This document shows positions 45,485 to 55,150 of a stretch of DNA of 64,000 nucleotides, piece by piece. Location: positions 2,108,001-2,172,000 of the forward strand of contig NZ_CP023278.1 of the NCBI RefSeq assembly GCF_002896875.1, read 5' to 3'. The stretch's first letter is position 1. Each line of letters opens with the position of its first letter. The translations under genes and the position numbers were made by a program. The notes beneath the pieces are model-generated. The model saw only the letters and a list, made by a program, of their open reading frames with translations. It ran no database searches and was not told the DNA's origin. This DNA is from Nostoc sp. CENA543. GTDB lineage: Bacteria; Cyanobacteriota; Cyanobacteriia; Cyanobacteriales; Nostocaceae.

Positions 45485-47716
45485 ATGACAGAAGTTACGC
45501 CACATCCAGAGTGTCCATTTTCACATAAAACTTTTGAACTGCTAAGAAATTTTAAAAATAGTTCAAGTAAAAATTTTTATTTAACACATGAAGAAGAATT
45601 TAAAGAATATATTGAGAAACCTCTTTATCAAATTTATATTCATGTACTTGCTCAATTGCCACTACAAATAATAGAAAGACTGAATATAAATCACACTATA
45701 GAAAAATACTATACTCATGGCTACATAGGATATCAACTAATATCCAAAAAACAATTGTGTAAATTCAATGATGTTTACTTGTTTATAGATATTAGCCAAT
45801 ATAATCTATTTTTCGGATTGATAATATATGAAAATAGTGATGCTAGAAAAAATTTTATAAAAAATATTCAGGATAAAAAAATTAAGGAATTAGTTCTCCA
45901 ACATTTTCACCCCATAGATGATTTAAACTTGCTCTCTAAATCAACTACTAAAATTAGTAAAGAAAATCGTTTATCTGATTGGCTTGGTGCAGTAGGTTGG
46001 CTAAAAAGTGCTACCAAGAATATTCAAGCTAGCAAGCATTTAACACCAGAAAAAGTATTATCTTTTTCTTCATTAGAAATAATTGAACATATAAGAGAAA
46101 CATTGGAAATGGTGTTTATCTTATTTTTGGTTGCAACTGAAGATAATCCTATTCAACAACTTAAAAGATACATCTTAAAAGAAGATTCGATCATGGCTAA
46201 TCATGATTTCAATCTAGGGTTAAAACTCTATAACAAATCTGCATATACAGATGCTATTATAGCATTCGGTTTTGCCATACAAAAAGCTCCAAATTTAGCA
46301 GATGCTTATACATATCAAGGGAAATCAAAAGCAAAGTTAGGAGATATTAACGGCGCGATATTAGACTATAATCAATTACTACTCATAAACCCTAAAAATG
46401 CTGACGCTTATTATAGTAGAGGACATTTTTATTACAACTTAGATGATTATGATAAAGCCATTCTTGATTATAGCCAAGCAATATCGATAAATACTAACTA
46501 TTCTCTTGCTTATTATCACCGAGGATGTGCATATTTAGAATTCAGTGCAAAACTCAAAGCGGTAGCATTAGAAATTTATGAATTTGTAGCACAGTCTTCT
46601 GGTTCACTATTTTCAGTATTTGGAATTAAGATAATACCTCTAATTGTTGTATTTCAAAAATGTGATGCTACACAAAAAGTAATTGAAGATTTACGAATAG
46701 CAATAAATTTATTTGAGAAGGAAAATGATGTGGAAAATTATGAAGAAGCGCAGGGTCGTCTCAATACTGTTCATCCAGGCTATTCAGAACCAGAATTTAC
46801 GGTAATTTACCAAGATATTTTGTCTAAAAAACTACAGATATCTGAAAATCTCCTCCGCCGTTATCATTTGGCTCTCAAAACAAGAAAATTTGTCATTCTG
46901 TCTGGAATCAGTGGAACAGGTAAAACTTGGTTAACTCAAGCATATGCTGAGGCTATTGGGGCTAAATATGATATAGTTCCTGTCGCTCCGAATTGGACTA
47001 CTAATGAAGACTTAATAGGATATTTAAATCCTATAAATAGACAATATCACCATACAAAATTTAGTAATTTTTTAGAAGAAGCAAATGAAGAATATGAGAA
47101 AGCTAAAGCTAACAGACACACACCTAGACCTTATCATTTAGTTTTAGATGAAATGAACCTAGCACGAGTAGAGTATTATTTTGCAAAATTTCTCTCAGTC
47201 ATGGAGGTACGTATACGTAAGGGAGAAGCAGAAATTGAACTTGCACCTAATAAAAAGGTATTATTACCTCCTAACTTTTATTTTATTGGCACAGTTAATG
47301 TAGATGAAACTACTCATAGCTTTGCTGATAAAATTTATGACCGAGCGCAAATGATTGAACTTGAGATTTATCGAGATGATTTAGAAAAGTATTTGATTGA
47401 CGTGGATTATCGAGATATTTTGATGTAAATTTGGGATAATATACACGAAGTTGCGCCTTTTGCTTATCGAACTATTGACGAAATTAAGACCTATGTAAAA
47501 GAGGCAGCAGTATTAGGCGTATCTAAGGAAGAAGCTTTAGACGAACAGTTGTTACAGAAGATACTACCAAAAATAAAAGGTGCAGATGACAGAGTAGAAA
47601 AAGCACTTAAAGCATTTGTGAAAACTGCTGAAGAAAATAAGTTTAATCTCAGCCTTGCTAAAGCTAATAAAATGCTTGCCACATTTGAACAATATGGATT
47701 TACATCATACTTCTAA
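45485..47716 (+). pseudogene. McrB-like AAA protein with TPR repeats; in-frame TAA splits last 95 codons
   Basis: Codons 1-647 are open, TAA stands at 47426-47428, and the same frame continues for 95 codons to TAA 47714-47716. Layout: N-terminal domain (about 1-230, faintly like DUF2461), TPR repeats (about 240-355), then an McrB-type GTPase/AAA motor with Walker A GISGTGKT (474-481), Walker B LVLDEMNLARVEYYF (D555-E556) and GTVNVDETTHSFADKIYDRA (sensor region). The part after the stop (IWDNIHEVAPFAYR...) completes the motor's helical lid. The DNA is more AT-rich than its neighbours, a sign of transfer. It may be inactive, read through, or a sequencing artefact. Known McrB partners sense modified DNA and drive a nuclease. 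Confidence 0.85.
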
Positions 47717-49280
47717 ACTTGTTTTTCTCAACCATGACGGTAAAAAGATAAAAGCTCCTTTAGAATGGCAACCAGCTTATTTAGAAGTTCTCATACCTTT
47801 AGAAAATCGGCGAGAGGTGCAGGTTTACTTACAAGGACAAAAACTCCCATTGTATCTAAGGGAATTAGCTGGACAAGACCGAGTATTAGCTGATTGGAAA
47901 CGTTCAAACCCTGGCTATTATCGAATCCAACTTGAGTATCAGAATGATATTGAAGAAAAAGTTATCACAGTTCTGCCTCAGAAAATTAGCAGTGAAGCTT
48001 TTGCTCAAATGTTAGAAGACCTTGATACTCGTCTTCCAACTTCAGTTGCAATAGGCTTACAAAAAGCTGGTGCTTTAGCTGGGTTAAAACTACCACAACT
48101 GCATGAACATACTTTAGCTCAAGAAATGGTTATTTTATGCCGAGCTATTAAAGGTACAGGAAATAGACCAGGATTAACTAAAATTTTATCTAGGCTTGCT
48201 AGTGAACATCATAAAATTTTAAAAACTAATGAAGTCTGGGTAAGAAAAGAGCAAGTTCGTAAACCTTCAAGCAGTAATCTTATTCACGCTTTTTCTAAAG
48301 GTCATAACTTAGATAAAAGTGGGCAACCCATTCGTCTACTTGATACAAGAGTTGAACACAGTGTAGATGTTTACGAAAACCAATTAGTTAAGTTATTTTT
48401 TGAATTAGTAAGTTTAAGACTAAGAAGAGTAAAAAATGCTTGCGAAGCCAATGATAATCATTTGCTTTTAGATGAAGTAACCACTTTAACGTCTGAACTT
48501 AAAAAAGCTAGACATAAAGCTTTGTTTTTCAATAAAGTCAGCCAACTTAAATATTTACCTACTCAAATAACAATGGTTCTACTAAAAGTTCCTGCTTATC
48601 ATGCTGCTTTGGAAGGATACCTGGAATTTATTAGAAGCCCAGCAGTATATTTAGATAATCCCGACGTAAATGCACCTTTGGAGAACCTGGACAAACTTTA
48701 TCAGATTTGGGGAACTTTATGGGTAATTGTCATACTGTTAGAAGTTGCCGAACAAACAGGATATAACATAGAAGAACAACGTTTAGTAGGTAAAGATAAA
48801 ACGGGAATTTTTGTTAGAGTTTTTCCCAACGGTCAACCAGTCCTTGTTTTAACTCATCCACAACATAAAACTATAGTTAAACTAATTCCTGAACGAACAT
48901 ATGGTACAAGTGGCGAACTCTACAGTTCTAGCTACACAAAACGTCCTGACATAGCTTTAGAAATACAGCTTTCAGATGGTTCACATTTCGTTTATATATT
49001 TGATCCCAAATATAAATTTGAAAGCGAAAATCCAGACACTATAAGTAGAGAAAGCAAGCCAACAAGACAGGATATCGACAAAATGCACGCTTACAGCCAT
49101 GCAATTCGAGATAGAGACGGTCGGCAAGTGGTAAATTATGCTGCTATTCTTTACCCTGGTTCTTATATGCCTTACCCCAAAGCAGAAATTGAGGCTTTAC
49201 CAGCTTATCCAGGTAATGAAGCCGAACTTAGAACACATTTGCATCGGATTTTAACTCAAGCTTTGAATTGGCGTTGCTGA
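47694..49280 (+). CDS. DUF2357/McrC-like nuclease protein
   Basis: Taken from ATG 47694, which overlaps the end of the McrB-like gene by 23 bases, this is 528 residues. An N-terminal beta-rich DUF2357 region (about 1-230) is followed by a helical middle and a C-terminal PD-(D/E)XK nuclease with D419 (KRPDIALEI) and D437-x-K439 (FDPKYKF). It should be the DNA-cutting subunit driven by the McrB-type motor. The frame also opens at 47655, but those codons overlap the other gene and lack a good start. AT-rich like its partner. The pair is a likely type IV restriction-like defence unit. Confidence 0.85.
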   Translation: MDLHHTSKLVFLNHDGKKIKAPLEWQPAYLEVLIPLENRREVQVYLQGQKLPLYLRELAGQDRVLADWKRSNPGYYRIQLEYQNDIEEKVITVLPQKISSEAFAQMLEDLDTRLPTSVAIGLQKAGALAGLKLPQLHEHTLAQEMVILCRAIKGTGNRPGLTKILSRLASEHHKILKTNEVWVRKEQVRKPSSSNLIHAFSKGHNLDKSGQPIRLLDTRVEHSVDVYENQLVKLFFELVSLRLRRVKNACEANDNHLLLDEVTTLTSELKKARHKALFFNKVSQLKYLPTQITMVLLKVPAYHAALEGYLEFIRSPAVYLDNPDVNAPLENLDKLYQIWGTLWVIVILLEVAEQTGYNIEEQRLVGKDKTGIFVRVFPNGQPVLVLTHPQHKTIVKLIPERTYGTSGELYSSSYTKRPDIALEIQLSDGSHFVYIFDPKYKFESENPDTISRESKPTRQDIDKMHAYSHAIRDRDGRQVVNYAAILYPGSYMPYPKAEIEALPAYPGNEAELRTHLHRILTQALNWRC

Positions 49281-49397
49281 ATCAAGTAACGAAATTTGAT
49301 GTATTTCAATCTCAAACTCCTTAACCTCTCTGCGTCTCTGCGCCTCTGCGTGAGATAAATCATCTCATTAATCAGCAACACCTTTTTTCAAACTGAA

Positions 49398-52300
49398 TTA
49401 AACCGTTACACCTTCTAATTGTTCATCGGTTAACTCATACAATTGACGCAACTTATCTAATTTATTTTGATCAGCTTGCCAAAAACCGCGCCCATGCGCT
49501 TCTAACATTCTGCTGACAATATTCCGAAAAGCTTCGGGGTTAGCTTGGCGTAATTTTTCTGCCATTTCGGGGTCTAAAGCATAGGTGTCGGCGGCTTGGT
49601 CGTATACCCAATCATCTTTAAAATCAGCTGTACCACCCCAACCTATTAAAGCGGTCATGCGTTGGGAAATCTCAAATGCACCACCCGAACCTTGATTAGC
49701 CATTGCTTCGGCCCATTTGGGATTTAGCAGTTTGGTGCGGTATTCCATTCTGAGTAAATCATCTAAGTTGCGGGGTGTGGTGTCTTTGGAGAAACTTTCA
49801 ACAAAGCTAGCTGTAACTTTCTTTCCGCTTCGCTGTTCGGCGGCTTTTTTCAACCCGCCTGTGTTGGCGTAATATTCCTGAATATCGGTTAACCCATATT
49901 CTACCGAATCGATTTCTTGCACGATGCGATCGCTTGTCTGCAATAACTGGTTTAATACTTCTGGTCTAGCTTGGCCTTTATCTTGTCTGCCGTAGCTAAA
50001 GACGTTGCGACTTTGCCAAGTTTTACCTAATTCATCGCCTGATTCCCAGTTACCATCAACTACCCTATCATTTACTAATGAACCAAAATCACCTGCTGGG
50101 TTAGAAAATAATCTGGCGGAGGTATTTTCTACACCTTGGGCTTTTAAAGCTAAGGCGTGTTTTTTAATAAAGTTTTGGTCTTCTGGTTCATCAGCTTCCG
50201 CCGCCCTTTGGAATAAATCATCTAATAATTCGATGATGTTGACAAAGCTATCGCGGAAGATTCCTGATAGGTTTCCTAAGACATCAATGCGGGGATGTCC
50301 GACTTCAGACAAGGGTTTTAATTCATAACGGACAATTCGCCCTGTCCCTTCTTTCACAGGTTCAGCACCGACTAATTCTAAAAGAATTCCTAATGATTCA
50401 CCCTTGGTTTTAATGGCATCTAATCCCCACAATAAAACCGCTACTGTTTCAGGATATTTGCCATGTTCTTGTAAATGCTGACTGATGATTTTTTGAGCAA
50501 TTTCTCGTCCCCGTTCATAGGCGGCGGGGGAAGGCATTCTGTAGGGGTCTAAGGCGTGGATATTTCTGCCTGTGGGTAATACTCCTGCGCCATCTCTTAA
50601 TAAGTCGCCACCAGGGGCAGGGGGGATAAATTCACCGTTTAATCCTCTTAATAAATTGGTGATTTCATCTGTGGTTTGCATCAACAAATCTGTGATTTGC
50701 TTTGCTGTTTCTGGGTTTGTTGGTTGTTCACTACCTAAATATGCTTCGAGATATGATGCTAATTCTTTTTCAGTGGGTGGTTCGCCTAATGTATGTAACC
50801 CAGAAGAGAATAATCTAGTTTCTAAAACTTGGAGATATTCGTATAACTTCACTAAATAATCATCAAAAGCATGGCTGCTAAACATTTTGATATTTTCTGG
50901 AGTGAAGGGTATACCCAATTTCTTCGCGTCTTCAAAGGGGCAATCAACATCTAAACCTGTATCAACAATCTTTTTACAAATACCTTCCTTGAGGACATAA
51001 TTCTTTTTCGGATCTTCGCGGTATTCTGCAATTAAATCTCGCAGTGCCACCAATTCTTTATACAACCCAGCCCGACCATAGGGCGGGACGTTGTGAGAAA
51101 TTAACACGCCATATCCGCGACGTTTAGCTAATATCGATTCGGAAGGATTATTGGCAGCATATATATAGAGATTGGGTAAATCTCCTAATAAAATATCTGA
51201 CCAAGAATAACCAGTATTCCCTAAAGGTGAACCAGGCAACCATTCTACAGTGCCGTGCATACCAAAGTGAACCACTGCATCAGCTTGCAGTTCATTTTGC
51301 AACCATTTATAAAAAGCGGCGTATTGGGGATGTGGTGTTAAATCCCGTTCAAACATTAACCGCATGGGGTCGCCTTGTATTCCTAGTGGTGGTTGTATCC
51401 CTATCCACACATTTCCTAACTGCACACCACCCACATGAAGTTCATCGCCGTAGGTTTTAATTCCACTTCCTGTTAAGGATTTCCATTGTTTTTCAATGCG
51501 GGATGTGCGGAGATATCCCAACCATTTTTCTAGTTTTCGGGCGTTAACGGTAGTGGCTGAAGATGGAAAAGGTTTATTCATTTCCCATCTTTCCATTTCT
51601 TCGTCAATTTCTTGGACTTTGCGAATTAATTCTTCCCCATCTTCAGGAATATCGCCGACGTTGTAACCTTGGTCTTTGAGGGCGTGGAGTAATTTAATTA
51701 AACTGCGGGGAACATTTAATAATGCAGCTGTCCCTACTGCACCATAACCAGGGGGGAAGCCATATAAAATGATGGCGATTTTACGTTCTGCGGGTGGTGT
51801 TTGTCGCAGTTTCACCCAGTTTTTGACTCTCCCAATGAGACGCTGTACTCGTTCGGGGACTAAATAAATGTCTTCACCCACTAACCCACCGAGGGGAACG
51901 GTATCAATTGCGCCGTCTAGTTCTGGTAAGGCGTACAAGACTACGCTTTGCAAACCACCTATACCTTGACGTGTCCAGGAGTGGATGTCTTGAATTAACA
52001 GTGGTGCGGCGACGATGTAGGGGATGTTTTTGGCGGTGAGGATGCGTTTGGCTACTTCTACTTGGCGACCGGCTTCCATTGAACCGGCTGGCCCTCCAAC
52101 TAGGGGAAAGCCTATTGTAGAAACTATTGCATCTACTTTGACGGCTTCTTGGGATAGGGAGGGAGTTTCTATATTACCTCGTTGGCGTTGCTGAAGTTCG
52201 TAGTCGGTGGTCATCCAGTCTCTAACTGCTACGTGTCCCTCTACGCCGTTGATGAAGATGGGTAAGGGTATTAAACCGGCTTGTTCAAAGCGGCGAATGA

Positions 52301-53084
52301 GTTGGGGAATGTATGGTTGTTTGGTAATGACGTGTTTACGGTAGAGGAGGATGGCGGTGACTGGGGATTGGGGACTGGGGACTGGGGATTGGGGATTTTT
52401 TTCTATGCCCTGCTTTTGATACCATTCTAGGTAGGCTTTGGGTGATGTGAAATATCCTTGATAGTCGGGATGTAGTAAACCTATGTTGGGGGTTTCGATG
52501 GGTGGGGGAATTTCGCCGACTCTTAAATCTAGATATTTTTCTGCTAGTGTCCAAAATAATGACGCAACGTTTTCTGTGCCGCCGGCGTTCCAGTAACCGT
52601 AGATAATTAACCAGTTGCGGAGGTCTTGGACTTTCTGGACTGGGACGAATTTTAGGAGTTTGGGGCCGATTTTTAAGAAGCTAATATAACCTGCTAGTTT
52701 GTCTTCTTCGCGTCCGTTGCTGAATTTATCGAGGATGAATTTCACGGGTTTGGGCATTCCTTTGGGTTTGTCGCCAATGGCGAATGCACCAATTTTGGTT
52801 AAACTCATCAGTTCTAAGGCTGACTCGAATACTAGGCGGATGGGGATTTGACTGATGCGATCGCGTAACCACAAAACTTGGTCATAATCAAAGATGAGGC
52901 TACCAAAAAATACTTCTGCGCCTTGTAATGCTGCTTCTACTTCTTGGGGTTGGCTGGTAATATCGCGATCGCTAAATACTCTAATATCTAAATCAGTACA
53001 GCGAGATTTCGCCAGCAATGCGGCTTTTCTGTACAGTTCAGCGTTAAATGATTCAAATCCAGCAATCAGAACGATGCGTTTCAT
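49398..53084 (-). CDS. ChlH/CobN-family chelatase large subunit (ChlH paralogue)
   Basis: The 1228-residue protein is a metal-chelatase H subunit, which binds the porphyrin and takes Mg2+ (ChlH/BchH) or Co2+ (CobN) with ATPase partners. Recognisable blocks are YGFPPGYGAVGTAALLNVPRS (seen as YGFPPGYGAVGTAA), VHFGMHGTVEWLPG, GSGGAFEISQRMTALIGWG in part, and DPEMAEKLRQANPEAFRN in part. The N-terminus (MKRIVLIAGFESFNAELY) and length differ from canonical ChlH of about 1330, so it is probably the second, paralogous H subunit of cyanobacteria. Near residues 232-243 (PQSPVPSPQSPV) it carries an insert encoded by tandem-repeat DNA. Confidence 0.85.
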   Translation of the reverse strand: MKRIVLIAGFESFNAELYRKAALLAKSRCTDLDIRVFSDRDITSQPQEVEAALQGAEVFFGSLIFDYDQVLWLRDRISQIPIRLVFESALELMSLTKIGAFAIGDKPKGMPKPVKFILDKFSNGREEDKLAGYISFLKIGPKLLKFVPVQKVQDLRNWLIIYGYWNAGGTENVASLFWTLAEKYLDLRVGEIPPPIETPNIGLLHPDYQGYFTSPKAYLEWYQKQGIEKNPQSPVPSPQSPVTAILLYRKHVITKQPYIPQLIRRFEQAGLIPLPIFINGVEGHVAVRDWMTTDYELQQRQRGNIETPSLSQEAVKVDAIVSTIGFPLVGGPAGSMEAGRQVEVAKRILTAKNIPYIVAAPLLIQDIHSWTRQGIGGLQSVVLYALPELDGAIDTVPLGGLVGEDIYLVPERVQRLIGRVKNWVKLRQTPPAERKIAIILYGFPPGYGAVGTAALLNVPRSLIKLLHALKDQGYNVGDIPEDGEELIRKVQEIDEEMERWEMNKPFPSSATTVNARKLEKWLGYLRTSRIEKQWKSLTGSGIKTYGDELHVGGVQLGNVWIGIQPPLGIQGDPMRLMFERDLTPHPQYAAFYKWLQNELQADAVVHFGMHGTVEWLPGSPLGNTGYSWSDILLGDLPNLYIYAANNPSESILAKRRGYGVLISHNVPPYGRAGLYKELVALRDLIAEYREDPKKNYVLKEGICKKIVDTGLDVDCPFEDAKKLGIPFTPENIKMFSSHAFDDYLVKLYEYLQVLETRLFSSGLHTLGEPPTEKELASYLEAYLGSEQPTNPETAKQITDLLMQTTDEITNLLRGLNGEFIPPAPGGDLLRDGAGVLPTGRNIHALDPYRMPSPAAYERGREIAQKIISQHLQEHGKYPETVAVLLWGLDAIKTKGESLGILLELVGAEPVKEGTGRIVRYELKPLSEVGHPRIDVLGNLSGIFRDSFVNIIELLDDLFQRAAEADEPEDQNFIKKHALALKAQGVENTSARLFSNPAGDFGSLVNDRVVDGNWESGDELGKTWQSRNVFSYGRQDKGQARPEVLNQLLQTSDRIVQEIDSVEYGLTDIQEYYANTGGLKKAAEQRSGKKVTASFVESFSKDTTPRNLDDLLRMEYRTKLLNPKWAEAMANQGSGGAFEISQRMTALIGWGGTADFKDDWVYDQAADTYALDPEMAEKLRQANPEAFRNIVSRMLEAHGRGFWQADQNKLDKLRQLYELTDEQLEGVTV
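52357..52397. repeat. Tandem repeat inside the chelatase gene
   Basis: GGGGATTGGGGACTGGGG units of the usual intergenic type lie in frame within the coding sequence and encode PQSPVPSPQSPV on the minus strand. Confidence 0.8.
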
Positions 53085-53400
53085 TACCGTAACTTCAGCA
53101 ATATTTCTTTACTTTTCATTCTAAACTTGCTTGCGAGTTGCTGGTTGAATATCTGCCTAGTGGCATGGCATCTGTTTTTTTAATGCAGTATCTTTTAATA
53201 CTTTATTTGATGTATCTTGGGAAATTTATGACAGTATGTAAAGTGTCACTGACTAAATGTTGATTTTTCTCTGGAAAAAGATATTCTGGGATTAAGTGCA
53301 AGGAGTGATACCACTTCACCTGATAAACATGAAACAAGTGAATGGGTATAAATCCATACAAAAACGCTTAGAACTTTACTTGTCTAAGCGTTTTTGTGTA
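53085..53400. other. Gap upstream of the chelatase gene
   Basis: No gene is seen. It should hold the chelatase promoter near 53100-53200; at the far end is the porin terminator hairpin (53358-53397). Confidence 0.5.
53358..53397 (-). terminator. Terminator of the porin gene (bidirectional form)
   Basis: ACAAAAACGCTTAGA (53358-53372) pairs perfectly with TCTAAGCGTTTTTGT (53383-53397), giving a stem with A- and T-runs on either side of a 10-base loop. It lies four bases past the porin stop codon. Confidence 0.85.
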
Positions 53401-55014
53401 TTAAAAACTAAAGGTGGTACGGATAGTACCGACGAAGATATCGTTGTTACGAGAGATATGTCCAGGGTCGGTAACTAGAAAGAAGCCTGGTGTAATGGAG
53501 ATGTTATCGTTAACTAAATAACGGTAAAAAACTTCGTAGTGGGTGGAATTACCAGCATCTACATTTGCCACTGCAATGCCGTTATTTAATTTGAGGGGTT
53601 GACCGTAGATGAAGCCCAATATGTCGCCTTTTCTACCAAAGGGGTCATATACACCTAGAGTTGCGGTGTAGGTACTACTAAGAATGACTGCATCTGACGT
53701 GAGGGAATCTGTAACAGCGATACCACCCCAAGCACCAAGGACTAATTGATTGGTGAGTTGCCACTTCATACTGGCGTTGAGTGCATGAATTTGTGATGGT
53801 TCGTTGATGCCGCCGGATGTATCCGCGTTACTACTGCCTGTGCCTGTATCTAATTGTGCGTTACTGGAGTAGCCATTGACATAGGCTAGACCTGTAATTA
53901 ATGAAGGGGTGGGTTTATATAGTAACTGCACACCCAAAGCACTGTGGTCTGCACCGAATAAACCTCGACTGCTGTCGTTACTATTTCTGGTTCCGTAGGC
54001 AAATTGTAAGCGCAATTGGTCGGATACTAACCAGTCAAAACCTAAACCTGCATCAAGACTACCGATTTTGAAGATGGAAGTTGAACCACCAAATAGGGAA
54101 ATCGCACCTTGTCCTGCGTCTGCGTAGGGTGAGTTGACGCTGAGAACACTACTTAAACTAAAGCCGACGGGTTTGAAGGTGAAAACGACGCGATCGCCTA
54201 ATCCCGCAACGCGATATTCTAGAGAATCTAGCCTGACTTGATTGTCATAATCTGCTTGCCAAGCTAATCTTGCCATGTTGGTATTAAATGCGTCGGGATT
54301 GCCGAAACTATCATTGGCTGCATTTCCACTAGCTAAGACTAGGCGAAATCTGTCTTTACCTGTAAAGGATGAGGCTAATTGTATTTGACTCAGATAGGTA
54401 AAAATTGGTTTAGCTTCTCCTTTTCCTGGAGGATCACCACCAAAACCCCCAGCTAATCCAAAGATGGCTTGTCCTCCTAATTTGACGGTGGTGGAAAATT
54501 GTTGTGCGGCAATGCTGTCTGTACGTGCTTCTAATTTATCGATTCTGATTCTTAAGGTCTGTAATTCAGCAGCAAATTCTTCTATTAATTTTTGCAGTGT
54601 TTCTAAATCTTGTTGTCTAATTTTATCGCTGACTCCAGCCGTGATTAATTCATCAATTTTAGTTAATACAGCATTTAGTCCGGCGGCGAATTCGTAGCGA
54701 GTCATGGCACGATTGCCTTTAAATGTGCCGTCGGGATAGCCTGATATGACACCATATCTTTCTACTAAAGATTGTAAAGCAACAAAAGCCCAATCATTAG
54801 GTTGGACATCAGATAATTGTGATACGGATGTTACTCTATCTGTATTTTCAGGCAGTTGTTTTTGTAAGTCTACATCTGAGATATTGGTAGTTTGGTCGGT
54901 AAAGTCTTCAACAATTTCAGGATTATTTACTTGAAATTCTTCAGCTAATGCAGGTTTATTGATACTCAAAAATACTGCTCCTGAAAGCAGTAATAAACAT
55001 CTTTTATTAAACAT
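53401..55014 (-). CDS. SLH-domain OprB-type porin (iron-uptake porin family)
   Basis: The 537-residue outer-membrane protein has a signal peptide (about 1-24, ending PALAE), an SLH domain (about 62-118: VQPNDWAFVALQSLVERYGV, then GYPDGTFKGNRAMTRYEFA), a coiled segment (about 120-170) and an OprB-type beta-barrel ending in a terminal Phe (TTFSF). Cyanobacterial proteins of this type hold the outer membrane to the peptidoglycan and pass small solutes, including iron. A strong terminator follows. The repeats upstream (55071-55146) leave its promoter close to 55020-55070. Confidence 0.93.
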   Translation of the reverse strand: MFNKRCLLLLSGAVFLSINKPALAEEFQVNNPEIVEDFTDQTTNISDVDLQKQLPENTDRVTSVSQLSDVQPNDWAFVALQSLVERYGVISGYPDGTFKGNRAMTRYEFAAGLNAVLTKIDELITAGVSDKIRQQDLETLQKLIEEFAAELQTLRIRIDKLEARTDSIAAQQFSTTVKLGGQAIFGLAGGFGGDPPGKGEAKPIFTYLSQIQLASSFTGKDRFRLVLASGNAANDSFGNPDAFNTNMARLAWQADYDNQVRLDSLEYRVAGLGDRVVFTFKPVGFSLSSVLSVNSPYADAGQGAISLFGGSTSIFKIGSLDAGLGFDWLVSDQLRLQFAYGTRNSNDSSRGLFGADHSALGVQLLYKPTPSLITGLAYVNGYSSNAQLDTGTGSSNADTSGGINEPSQIHALNASMKWQLTNQLVLGAWGGIAVTDSLTSDAVILSSTYTATLGVYDPFGRKGDILGFIYGQPLKLNNGIAVANVDAGNSTHYEVFYRYLVNDNISITPGFFLVTDPGHISRNNDIFVGTIRTTFSF

Positions 55015-55070
55015 CGATTCTCACACCTGATAAGAGAGTTATGGCTAAAAAAATATACTATCACTGCGTT

Positions 55071-55146
55071 AGCAGGGGGCAGGGGGCAGGGGGCAGGGAG
55101 AAAATATAAATCTTTCTTTTTCCTTTTGCCTTTTGCCTTTTGCCTT
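55071..55146. repeat. GGGGGCA and CCTTTTG tandem repeats
   Basis: Four or so GGGGGCA units followed after a short spacer by repeated CCTTTTG; intergenic filler between the FecR and porin genes. Confidence 0.8.
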
Positions 55147-55150
55147 CTTT

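Noticed and set aside
49398-53084. Firm naming of the giant chelatase as chlH or cobN
   Set aside because: Both families share the seen motifs; the N-terminus and length fit neither canonical form well enough, so no symbol is given.
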